A DNA stretch of 5,692 nucleotides, from positions 1 to 5,692 of the forward strand of contig RKSK01000016.1 of NCBI GenBank assembly GCA_007570915.1, written 5' to 3'. The stretch's first letter is position 1. Each line of letters begins with the position of its first letter. Source of the stretch: Cenarchaeum sp. (lineage in GTDB: Archaea > Thermoproteota > Nitrososphaeria > Nitrososphaerales > Nitrosopumilaceae). The position numbers and the translations under genes were made by a program. The notes under the pieces are model-generated. The model was not told the origin of the DNA. It ran no database searches and saw nothing but the letters and a program-made list of their open reading frames with translations. Of the stretch, positions 1-5,122 are shown one piece after another.

Positions 1-438
1 GCCTGGGACGTACACGTCGACTGGAAGGACGCCGTCTATCCCGGGGAGGACGTTGTACGAGTCAAAGTAGAGGCCGCCCGTTATCGCGCACGCGCCCATG
101 GCGATGACGTACTTGGGCTCGGGCATCTGGTCGTACACTAGGCGCAGCCTCGGGGCCATCTTGCGCGTTATCGTCCCCTGGACCACGACGAGGTCGCACT
201 GGCGCAGCGATCCGAACGCCTCTATTATCCCAAAGCGCTCGACGTCGTACCGCGGGCCAGACGCGGCGCCAAACTCGACGCTGCAGCAGGCCGTCTCGAT
301 GTGGACCGGCCAGAGCGACCATATGCGGCCCCAGTTTATCGCGTACCCGAGGGGCTTGTCGACCGCCTTTTCGAGCAGGTCGCCGAGCCTGCCGACAAAG
401 ACGTTGGCCGTCTGCGGCGTGAGTATCTCCCTTAGCAT
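1..438 (-). CDS. nuoB: NADH-quinone oxidoreductase subunit B (NuoB), C-terminus cut by window edge
   Basis: This is the complex I peripheral-arm subunit that carries the last iron-sulfur cluster (N2), which passes electrons to quinone at the membrane interface. The 146 visible residues begin MLREILTPQT. They contain the tandem cysteines of the family in ETACCSVEF (C51, C52) and a third ligand in AMGACAITGG (C117). The visible part ends at VDVYVPG, immediately before the expected fourth ligand of the usual VPGCPPRPE motif, so the missing C-terminus lies left of position 1. The conserved segments GRIWSLWP, QCDLVVVQGTIT and APRLRLVYDQMPEPKYVIAMG are all present. The ATG at 438 is supported by a GGTGA Shine-Dalgarno match 7 bases upstream. 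It lies 7 bases after the nuoA stop, so the two are surely co-transcribed. Family knowledge: archaeal complexes of this type usually lack the NADH-binding NuoEFG module, so the electron donor may be ferredoxin; that cannot be tested here. Confidence 0.96.
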   Translation of the reverse strand, partial: MLREILTPQTANVFVGRLGDLLEKAVDKPLGYAINWGRIWSLWPVHIETACCSVEFGAASGPRYDVERFGIIEAFGSLRQCDLVVVQGTITRKMAPRLRLVYDQMPEPKYVIAMGACAITGGLYFDSYNVLPGIDGVLPVDVYVPG

Positions 439-445
439 GGGGCAG

Positions 446-450
446 TCACC
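446..450 (-). promoter_or_regulatory. Shine-Dalgarno site of nuoB overlapping the nuoA stop
   Basis: On the minus strand GGTGA (450 to 446) matches the core of the archaeal anti-Shine-Dalgarno complement GGAGGTGATC and sits 7 bases before the nuoB ATG. Its TGA is at the same time the nuoA stop codon, which suggests that nuoB translation is coupled to termination on nuoA. Confidence 0.6.
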
Positions 451-820
451 AGATGTCGCGCCTCCCTGACTGGCGCAGCGCAAAGGCCATGGCGGCAAAC
501 ATTATCCCCAGAAAGGCGATTATCGGCAGCGTCGCCTCGCGCGGGAGCTCGAGGAGCGCGCTGCCCCACGCGTAGAGGAAGATCGCCACGACGTCAAAGA
601 CGACAAACATGAGTATGTACGCGTAATACTGCATCATAAAGTGCGTGCGGCCCTCGCCCTTTGGGACCTGTCCGCACTCCATGGGCAGGTACTTTACGGG
701 GGTGCCGCGCCTCCTCGGGGAGACCAGGCGCGATATGAGGAGGGCCGGCGCCGTGGCCGCGACTGCAAAGCCGAACATGAGCAGGATCGGGCTGTATGCG
801 GAAGCGGCCTCGCCGACCAA
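446..820 (-). CDS. nuoA: NADH-quinone oxidoreductase subunit A (NuoA), TTG start
   Basis: This is the small membrane subunit of complex I that helps form the quinone-site/membrane-arm junction. The product is 124 residues, a usual family length. Three membrane segments are visible at about 11-31, 67-86 and 98-115. The cytoplasmic loop holds the family signature YLPMECGQVPKGEG (E48-C49-G50), followed by RTHFMMQYYAYILMFVVFD. The start is inferred. The open frame continues far upstream only because the GC-rich opposite strand lacks stops. No in-frame ATG precedes the first membrane helix, and the TTG at 820 lies about 30 bases downstream of a TATA-like box, as expected for a leaderless archaeal transcript. 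It gives MVGEAASAYSPILL. Odd points: the family FDVE and PWA positions read FDVV and AWG here (V78, A84). It heads an operon with nuoB, and very likely further nuo genes to the left. Identity is certain; the exact start is less so. Confidence 0.92.
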   Translation of the reverse strand: MVGEAASAYSPILLMFGFAVAATAPALLISRLVSPRRRGTPVKYLPMECGQVPKGEGRTHFMMQYYAYILMFVVFDVVAIFLYAWGSALLELPREATLPIIAFLGIMFAAMAFALRQSGRRDIW

Positions 821-845
821 CGTGGCGGCGCGGCCCGAATGTTGG

Positions 846-855
846 TATAAAAAGC
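846..855 (-). promoter_or_regulatory. TATA-like box for nuoAB
   Basis: Minus strand GCTTTTTATA (855 to 846) is the only A/T-rich stretch in the region upstream of nuoA. Its centre is about 30 bases from the proposed TTG start at 820, which fits TBP-directed initiation at or just before the start codon. The complementary strand reads TATAAAAAGC and could in principle also fire rightward, but that would leave a leader of about 170 bases before the peroxiredoxin gene, which has its own closer box. Confidence 0.6.
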
Positions 856-887
856 TACTCGGTTTGGCGGGGCCGGAGGGGGCCTGG

Positions 888-904
888 CGCGGCCGGCGGC
901 CGCG
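888..904. repeat. GC-only inverted repeat in the nuoA/peroxiredoxin intergenic region
   Basis: CGCGGCC (888-894) and GGCCGCG (898-904) are perfect inverted repeats around a 3-base GGC centre. A second pair, GGCGCGG (886-892) and CCGCGCC (907-913), overlaps it. The site lies upstream of both the nuoA box (846-855) and the peroxiredoxin box (1007-1014), so neither predicted transcript includes it. It could be a regulator-binding dyad, but in DNA this GC-rich such dyads arise easily by chance. I see no gene and no RNA in the rest of 821-1040. Confidence 0.3.
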
Positions 905-1006
905 ATCCGCGCCGGGGGGACGGCGGGCGAGGCGCGCAGATCCCAGCCGGCCCGCATGTCCAGGGCGGGGCGGGCGGCGGCGGCCCTGCCCGCGGCGGCA
1001 GCCACA

Positions 1007-1014
1007 CTTAATAT
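1007..1014 (+). promoter_or_regulatory. TATA-like box for the peroxiredoxin gene
   Basis: CTTAATAT is an isolated A/T-rich stretch in otherwise nearly pure G/C sequence. Its centre is about 30 bases before the ATG at 1041, the spacing expected for a leaderless or near-leaderless archaeal transcript. This is the main reason for choosing that ATG as the start. Confidence 0.7.
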
Positions 1015-1021
1015 GCCGCCC

Positions 1022-1035
1022 GCGCGGCGCCGCGC
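1022..1035. repeat. Perfect 14-bp palindrome between TATA box and start codon
   Basis: GCGCGGCGCCGCGC equals its own reverse complement over all 14 bases. It lies 7 bases after the TATA-like box and 5 bases before the ATG, on or next to the expected transcription start. In archaea that is a common position for repressor binding. No known operator consensus is recognised, and a chance origin in GC-only sequence is possible. Confidence 0.35.
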
Positions 1036-1040
1036 CCGCG

Positions 1041-1514
1041 ATGGCCGCAAAGGTGGGCGAGCAGGCGCCCGATTTTGAGCTCCACGGGACGGACCTCAAG
1101 CCCGTCACGCTCTCGTCCCTCAGGGAGGGCGGCGGCAGGGTGGTCCTCTCGTTCATCGTGGCGGCGAGCTCGCCTGTCTGCGAAAAGGAGCTCTGCTCGT
1201 TTCGCGACTCGTGGGCGGACATACAGGCCGCGGGGGCCAGGGTCGTGGCGATAAGCAACGACGGGCCGTTCGCGAACAAGGCCTTTGCCGAGGCCAACTC
1301 GATCGCCTTTCCCGTCCTCTCCGACCACGACAGCTCTACGATACGCGCGTACGGCGTGCTCATGGAGGACCTCCTCCACATAAGGGGGTACAACGCCGCA
1401 AAGCGCTCGGTCTTTGTCGTGGACGGGGACGGCAAGATAGGCTATGCGTGGGTGTCCGACGACCCGCTAGTCGAGCCCAACTATGCCGAGATACTCGACT
1501 ATGTAAGGTCCTAG
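1041..1514 (+). CDS. Peroxiredoxin, PrxQ/BCP (AhpC/TSA) type
   Basis: This is a thiol peroxidase that reduces H2O2 and organic hydroperoxides in the cytosol, normally recycled by thioredoxin. The 157-residue product is the typical single-domain length and has no signal peptide. It opens with the thioredoxin-fold strand MAAKVGEQAPDFEL. The peroxidatic cysteine is C47 in SSPVCEKELCSFRD, and C52 five residues later is placed like the resolving cysteine of PrxQ/BCP proteins. R122 in AKRSVFVVD fits the conserved active-site arginine. NDGPFANKAFAEANSIAFPVLSDHD is the usual family block. Odd: the motif PxxxTxxC reads VxxxSxxC here, so the usual proline is V40 and the Thr is S44. The frame is open upstream to about 645, but the TATA box 30 bases before this ATG and the homology both start here. 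It is transcribed divergently from nuoA and ends inside the shared CTAG with accB. Its peroxidase role is inferred from the family. Confidence 0.93.
   Translation: MAAKVGEQAPDFELHGTDLKPVTLSSLREGGGRVVLSFIVAASSPVCEKELCSFRDSWADIQAAGARVVAISNDGPFANKAFAEANSIAFPVLSDHDSSTIRAYGVLMEDLLHIRGYNAAKRSVFVVDGDGKIGYAWVSDDPLVEPNYAEILDYVRS
1511..1514. other. Shared stop: CTAG terminates two convergent genes
   Basis: The palindrome CTAG gives TAG on the plus strand (1512-1514, end of the peroxiredoxin gene) and TAG on the minus strand (1513-1511, end of accB). The two coding regions overlap by three bases, leaving no intergenic space. Any terminator must therefore lie inside the opposing gene, and the 3' ends of the two transcripts should be antisense to each other. 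Confidence 0.9.
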
Positions 1515-2020
1515 GATATCTCGGCGATCACGGCGCCCTTTGCGACCGTGTCGCCAACCTTGACCTTTAGCGAGGACAGCCTGCCGGCCTTGTGCGCCTT
1601 GACGCCGACTTGCATCTTCATGGCCTCCAGCGCGCATATCGCGTCGCCCTCGGCGACCTCGTCGCCCTCGCTGACGGCGACGGAGACGACCTTGCCGGGT
1701 ATCTGGCTCTTGAGCGCGTCGCCGCCGGCGGACTCTGACCTCCCAGAGTTCTTGTAGACCACCTCGTCGAGGCCCGTGTGCCTAAACGCGCTCACCTGCA
1801 GGCCGTCGAGGACCATGCGCGTCTCGAGCGCCTCGCCCGGCACGTACGTGACGCGGTGGTGCGCGTTGCCGATCGCAAAGTCCATCCCGCGCGAGTCCGC
1901 CGAGATGACGCGCACGCGCCGCTCCTGGCCGGCTATGATGAGCGTGTACTCGCCGTTGCCGTGGCTGCCGGCCAGCGAGCACTCGTGCTCTCCGTCAATG
2001 CCGCCAATCCTGTACCTCAT
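1511..2020 (-). CDS. accB: Biotin carboxyl carrier protein of acetyl-CoA/propionyl-CoA carboxylase
   Basis: This subunit carries the biotin arm that shuttles carboxyl groups between the biotin carboxylase and the carboxyltransferase. The product has 169 residues. The C-terminal biotinyl/lipoyl domain runs from about 104 to 169 (KSQIPGKVVSVAVSEGDEV onward) with biotin-accepting K135 in EAMKM. The N-terminal ~90 residues are a beta-rich region (YTLIIAGQERRVRV, HHRVTYVPGE), as in carriers of propionyl-CoA-type carboxylases, and a short Ser/Gly-rich linker (91-102) joins them. The start at 2020 is chosen because its ATG overlaps the accC stop in the classic ATGA arrangement and a GGGAGG lies 11 bases upstream. 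An in-frame start at 2044 would add eight residues and deepen the overlap for no benefit. It is the last gene of the pccB-accC-accB operon. A biotin protein ligase is needed for activity but is not in the window. Confidence 0.95.
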   Translation of the reverse strand: MRYRIGGIDGEHECSLAGSHGNGEYTLIIAGQERRVRVISADSRGMDFAIGNAHHRVTYVPGEALETRMVLDGLQVSAFRHTGLDEVVYKNSGRSESAGGDALKSQIPGKVVSVAVSEGDEVAEGDAICALEAMKMQVGVKAHKAGRLSSLKVKVGDTVAKGAVIAEIS

Positions 2021-3510
2021 TGCGCGCCCGGCCTCCCGCGCCACCTCGGCTGCGCCTGCGCCGCCGCCTCGACCCTGCCCATCTCGTGCACGCGCCGCAG
2101 GGCCGCGGCGGCAAGCGCCGCCTCGGCGGCCTCGCGCGTCTCGGCGGCAATGTCGGCCTTGAGGCGGTCTATCATGCCGTACCTTGACAAAAAGTCAGTC
2201 GAGAGGTCGCCGCGCGCAAACTCGTCGGAACGCAGTATCGTCCTGTAGAGGGGGATTGACGTCTCGACGCCCTGGATCTCAAATGAGGCCAGGGCCGCGA
2301 GCATGCGCCTCGTGGCCTCCGGGGCGTCCCGGCCCCACGTGCAGAGCTTTGCCATGAGCGAGTCATAGTATGACGAGACCGTGCAGCCCGGGTATAGGTA
2401 CGTGTCGCAGCGCACGCCGGGGCCGGCGGGCAGCTCGACGTGCGGGACGGGGCCAGTCGAGGGCGCAAAGTCCATGAACGTGTCCTCGGCGTTTATGCGG
2501 CACTCGATCGCGCAGCCGTTGGGCCTGATCGAGCCGGGCTCAAAGGGCAGGGCCTCGCCGTTGGCGATGTCGAGCTGCATCTTGACGAGGTCCATGCCCG
2601 AGACGAGCTCCGTCACGGGGTGCTCGACTTGCAGCCTGGCGTTTATCTCTATAAAGTAGAACGTCCCGTCGTCGAGGCGCAAAAACTCGGCGGTCCCGAG
2701 GTTTGTGTAGCCGACGGCCTTGGCCGCGCGCGCGGCTAGGTCGCCTATTCGCTCGCGCGTCTCGTGGTCGACGACGGGCGAGGGCGTCATCTCTATGAGC
2801 TTTTGGTTCCTCCGCTGTATCGAGCACTCGCGCTCAAATATGTGCGCGGCGCCCCCGCGCGTGTCGCAGGCGAGCTGGAACTCGATGTGCCTGATCTTTT
2901 CTAGGAACTTTTCGACGAGTATGGCGGACTTGCCAAAGGCGGCCATCGACTCGCCTGTCACCGAGTCATAGTGGCCGCGCAGCTCGCCGTCGTCGTGGCA
3001 CAGGCGTATGCCGCGCCCTCCCCCGCCATAGACGGACTTGAGGAGCACGGGGTAGCCAATCTCGCTTGCCGTGCCCAGCGCCTCGTCGACGTCCCTTACT
3101 AGCCCCGCGCTGCCCGGCACGGTCGGCACGCCGGCCTTGTCCATGGCAGCCTTGCACTTCATCTTGTCCCCGCACAGCGACATCGATTCAGAGCCCGGCC
3201 CGATGAACTTGACTCCCTCCTTTTCGCACCTTGCCGCAAAGTCCGAGTTTTCCGAGAGGAACCCATAGCCGGGGTGGACCGCGTCGGCGCCGGAGGCAGA
3301 CACCGCCGACATGACATTGTCCTGGTTGAGGTAGCTGGCGACCGGCGCGGCGGCCCCTATGTGGTGGGCCTCGCCGGCCTTTTTGACGTGGAGCGAGTTG
3401 CGGTCCTCGTCCGAGTAGACTGCGACCGTCGCGATGCCGAGCGCGTCGCACGTGCGGATGACGCGGAGCGCTATCTCGCCCCTGTTTGCTATGAGGACCT
3501 TTTCGATCAT
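2017..3510 (-). CDS. accC: Biotin carboxylase subunit of acetyl-CoA/propionyl-CoA carboxylase
   Basis: The enzyme carboxylates biotin on AccB using bicarbonate and ATP, the first half-reaction of the CO2-fixing step in the 3-hydroxypropionate/4-hydroxybutyrate cycle. With the ATG at 3510 the product is 497 residues. The N-terminal domain opens MIEKVLIANRGEIALRV and has HPGYGFLSEN at 79-88. The ATP-grasp domain holds K158, the glycine loop GGGGRG (162-167), HIEFQ (208-212) and FERECSIQRRNQK (225-237). The catalytic block is FIEINARLQVEHPVTE, with E288, N290, R292 and Q294-V295-E296, and R338 lies in IECRINAED. These fall at the same numbers as in the E. coli enzyme. The last ~45 residues are an Ala/Arg-rich tail. 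Start choice: GTG at 3519 and ATG at 3516 are in frame and overlap the pccB stop, but 3510 matches the usual family N-terminus and has GTGAT just upstream. At most three residues are at stake. It overlaps accB by four bases. Confidence 0.96.
   Translation of the reverse strand: MIEKVLIANRGEIALRVIRTCDALGIATVAVYSDEDRNSLHVKKAGEAHHIGAAAPVASYLNQDNVMSAVSASGADAVHPGYGFLSENSDFAARCEKEGVKFIGPGSESMSLCGDKMKCKAAMDKAGVPTVPGSAGLVRDVDEALGTASEIGYPVLLKSVYGGGGRGIRLCHDDGELRGHYDSVTGESMAAFGKSAILVEKFLEKIRHIEFQLACDTRGGAAHIFERECSIQRRNQKLIEMTPSPVVDHETRERIGDLAARAAKAVGYTNLGTAEFLRLDDGTFYFIEINARLQVEHPVTELVSGMDLVKMQLDIANGEALPFEPGSIRPNGCAIECRINAEDTFMDFAPSTGPVPHVELPAGPGVRCDTYLYPGCTVSSYYDSLMAKLCTWGRDAPEATRRMLAALASFEIQGVETSIPLYRTILRSDEFARGDLSTDFLSRYGMIDRLKADIAAETREAAEAALAAAALRRVHEMGRVEAAAQAQPRWRGRPGAQ
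2032..2037 (-). promoter_or_regulatory. Shine-Dalgarno-like site of accB
   Basis: Minus strand GGGAGG (2037 to 2032) lies inside the end of accC, 11 bases before the accB ATG at 2020. The spacing is slightly long, but the match supports 2020 over the in-frame ATG at 2044, which lies upstream of this site. Confidence 0.4.
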
Positions 3511-3515
3511 GGCCA

Positions 3516-5063
3516 TCACAGGTTTATGTTCCCGTGCTTTCTGGGCACGTGCGTCTCGCGCTTGTCCGAGAGCATCTCGAGGGCAGACACTATGGACTTG
3601 CGCGTCACGGCGGGGTCGATTATCGCGTCGACGGTCCCGTGCGAGGCGGCCATGTACGGGTTGTCGAACTTTTCGGCAAACTCGGCCGTCAGGCGCGCCC
3701 TGAGCTCGTCCGGCGAGTCAGACGCGGCGAGGTCCTTGCGGTTCATGATCCCCACGGCCGCCTCGGCGCCGAGGACCGCGCAGCGCGCAGTTGGCCACGC
3801 ATAGTTGACGTCTGTCCGCAGGTTCTTGCTGCCCATCGCGATGTACGCCCCGCCGTACGCCTTGCCTATGACGAGCGTCACCTTTGGCACCGTCGCCTCG
3901 CAGTACGCGTAGAGGAGCTTGCTCCCGTGGCGTATGATCCCGTTGTGCTCCTGGTCGGAGCCCGGCATGTAGCCGGGCGTGTCGACGAGCGTGACTATGG
4001 GTATGTTGAACGCGTCGCAGAACCGTATAAAGCGCGCCGCCTTTGAGGACGAGTTGATGTCAAGCGAGCCGGCGAGGACCATGGGCTGGTTTGCGACGAT
4101 GCCGACTGCGCGCCCGCCCATGCGCGCGTACCCCACGATGATGTTCTGCGCAAACCCCTCGTGTATCTCGAAAAAGTCGCGGTTGTCCACGATGGACAGT
4201 ATTATCTCCTTCATGTCATAGGGCGCGCGCTCGTCCTCCGGGACGACTGACGCCAGCGCGGCGTCGGCGCGGGCGGGGTCGTCAGACGGCCCGAGGCGGG
4301 GCGGGTCCTCGGCGTTGTTCTGCGGCAGGAACGAGAGGAGCTCGCGTATGCGCTCCATGCACTCGTACTCGTTCTCGGCGACAAGGTGCGCGACGCCGCT
4401 GCGCGTGCCGTGCGAGTCGGCCCCGCCGAGGTCCTCGGCGCTTATCTCCTCGCCCAGCACGGTCTTGACGACGTCAGGCCCCGTGACGAACATTGTCGCC
4501 GTCTTTTTCACCATTATCACAAAGTCCGTCATTGCCGGCGAGTAGACCGAGCCGCCGGCCGAGGGCCCGATGCTCGCCGTTATCTGCGGGACGACGCCGG
4601 AGGCGAGGCGGTTGTGGTAGAATATGTCGGCAAACCCGTCGAGGCTCATTATGCCCTCCTGTATCCTCGCGCCGCCAGAGTCCATGATCCCCACTATGGG
4701 GCACCCCGTGCGGACCGCGTGGCGCATGAGCTTTGTGATCTTTTTTGCCCCCATCTGGCTTAGCGTGCCGCCGAGGACAGTAAAGTCGTACGCAAACACG
4801 AACGCCTTGCGCCCGCGTATCGTCGCGTGGCCGCCGACCACGCCGTCGCCGGCGAACTTTTTGCGCTGCATGTCAAACTCGTGGTAGTGGTGCGTCACAA
4901 AGGCGTCAATCTCGGCGAACGAGCCCTCGTCGACGAGCAGGTCGATCCTCTCCCTGGCCGTCAGCTTGCCCTTTTCGTGCTGCGCCCTGATGCGCTCAGG
5001 CCCTCCCCCCTCGTCGGCCTCGCGCCTGCGGCGGGCCAGCGTGTCCATCTTGGCGGAATGCAT
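3516..5063 (-). CDS. pccB: Acetyl-CoA/propionyl-CoA carboxylase, carboxyltransferase subunit (PccB type)
   Basis: This subunit transfers the carboxyl group from biotin to acetyl-CoA or propionyl-CoA. The 515-residue product has the usual length of single-chain PccB/AccD5-like proteins, with two crotonase-fold halves. The N half has KGKLTARERIDLL (31-43), MDSGGARIQEG (127-137) and the oxyanion motif GPSAGGSVYSPA (166-177). The C half has GIVANQPMVLAGSLD (321-335), VDTPGYMPG (360-368) and the second oxyanion motif KAYGGAYIAM (401-410). It ends in PRKHGNINL, like many relatives. I408 sits where Streptomyces PccB has the specificity residue D422, and Ile there is linked to a wider acyl-CoA range including acetyl-CoA. 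The block PTARCAVLGAEAAVGIM departs from the usual PTA-E/Q-IAVMGA form. The ATG at 5063 is about 34 bases after a strong TATA-like box. It is the first gene of the operon, and its stop touches the accC start. A bifunctional acetyl/propionyl role is inferred. Confidence 0.96.
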   Translation of the reverse strand: MHSAKMDTLARRRREADEGGGPERIRAQHEKGKLTARERIDLLVDEGSFAEIDAFVTHHYHEFDMQRKKFAGDGVVGGHATIRGRKAFVFAYDFTVLGGTLSQMGAKKITKLMRHAVRTGCPIVGIMDSGGARIQEGIMSLDGFADIFYHNRLASGVVPQITASIGPSAGGSVYSPAMTDFVIMVKKTATMFVTGPDVVKTVLGEEISAEDLGGADSHGTRSGVAHLVAENEYECMERIRELLSFLPQNNAEDPPRLGPSDDPARADAALASVVPEDERAPYDMKEIILSIVDNRDFFEIHEGFAQNIIVGYARMGGRAVGIVANQPMVLAGSLDINSSSKAARFIRFCDAFNIPIVTLVDTPGYMPGSDQEHNGIIRHGSKLLYAYCEATVPKVTLVIGKAYGGAYIAMGSKNLRTDVNYAWPTARCAVLGAEAAVGIMNRKDLAASDSPDELRARLTAEFAEKFDNPYMAASHGTVDAIIDPAVTRKSIVSALEMLSDKRETHVPRKHGNINL

Positions 5064-5067
5064 CGCG

Positions 5068-5087
5068 CGCGGGCGCGCCGGCCCGCG
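5068..5087. repeat. GC-only inverted repeat between TATA box and pccB start
   Basis: CGCGGGC (5068-5074) and GCCCGCG (5081-5087) form a perfect 7-bp dyad with a 6-base centre. It fills the space between the TATA-like box and the pccB ATG and covers the expected transcription start. That position would suit a repressor site; alternatively it is a chance product of G/C-only sequence. Confidence 0.35.
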
Positions 5088-5092
5088 GCATC

Positions 5093-5101
5093 ATATATTA
5101 A
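5093..5101 (-). promoter_or_regulatory. TATA-like box for the pccB-accC-accB operon
   Basis: Minus strand TTAATATAT (5101 to 5093) is a strong archaeal TATA-like sequence in the 59-base gap between the upstream gene's stop and pccB. Its centre is about 34 bases from the ATG at 5063, predicting a start site near 5070 and a leader of only a few bases. The three downstream genes have no comparable internal box and no gaps, so this is probably the promoter for all of them. Confidence 0.75.
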
Positions 5102-5122
5102 TTTAGGCAGGCCCGGCGGGGC

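Noticed and set aside
98..469. Plus-strand open frame of 123 codons over nuoB
   Set aside because: It is antisense to a well-supported nuoB reading frame with conserved cluster ligands and has no recognisable protein features.
846..855. TATAAAAAGC as a rightward promoter for the peroxiredoxin
   Set aside because: It would leave a leader of about 170 bases, whereas CTTAATAT at 1007-1014 is at the ideal distance from the ATG. The minus-strand reading for nuoA is the simpler explanation.
645..1040. N-terminal extension of the peroxiredoxin from an upstream ATG
   Set aside because: The extension would run antisense to nuoA and is Arg/Gly/Ala-rich with no family match; the conserved fold begins at MAAKVGEQAPDF and a TATA-like box lies 30 bases before that ATG.
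694..1050. Minus-strand open frame of 118 codons across the intergenic region
   Set aside because: It overlaps both nuoA and the divergent promoters, and its product is Arg/Ala/Pro-rich as expected for a shadow frame in GC-rich DNA.
446..1435. A single 329-residue minus-strand protein with a C-terminal NuoA domain
   Set aside because: The part upstream of 820 is antisense to the peroxiredoxin and the intergenic region and has no recognisable domain; it is open only because of high G+C. The TATA-like box at 846-855 supports a start near 820.
3516..3519. GTG at 3519 or ATG at 3516 as the accC start
   Set aside because: Both are possible and couple to the pccB stop, but the ATG at 3510 gives the standard family N-terminus; the difference is at most three residues.
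3534..4046. Plus-strand open frames antisense to pccB (and similar ones over accC and accB)
   Set aside because: They mirror conserved carboxylase codons, have Arg/Val/Ala-rich products without domains, and lack promoters or ribosome sites.
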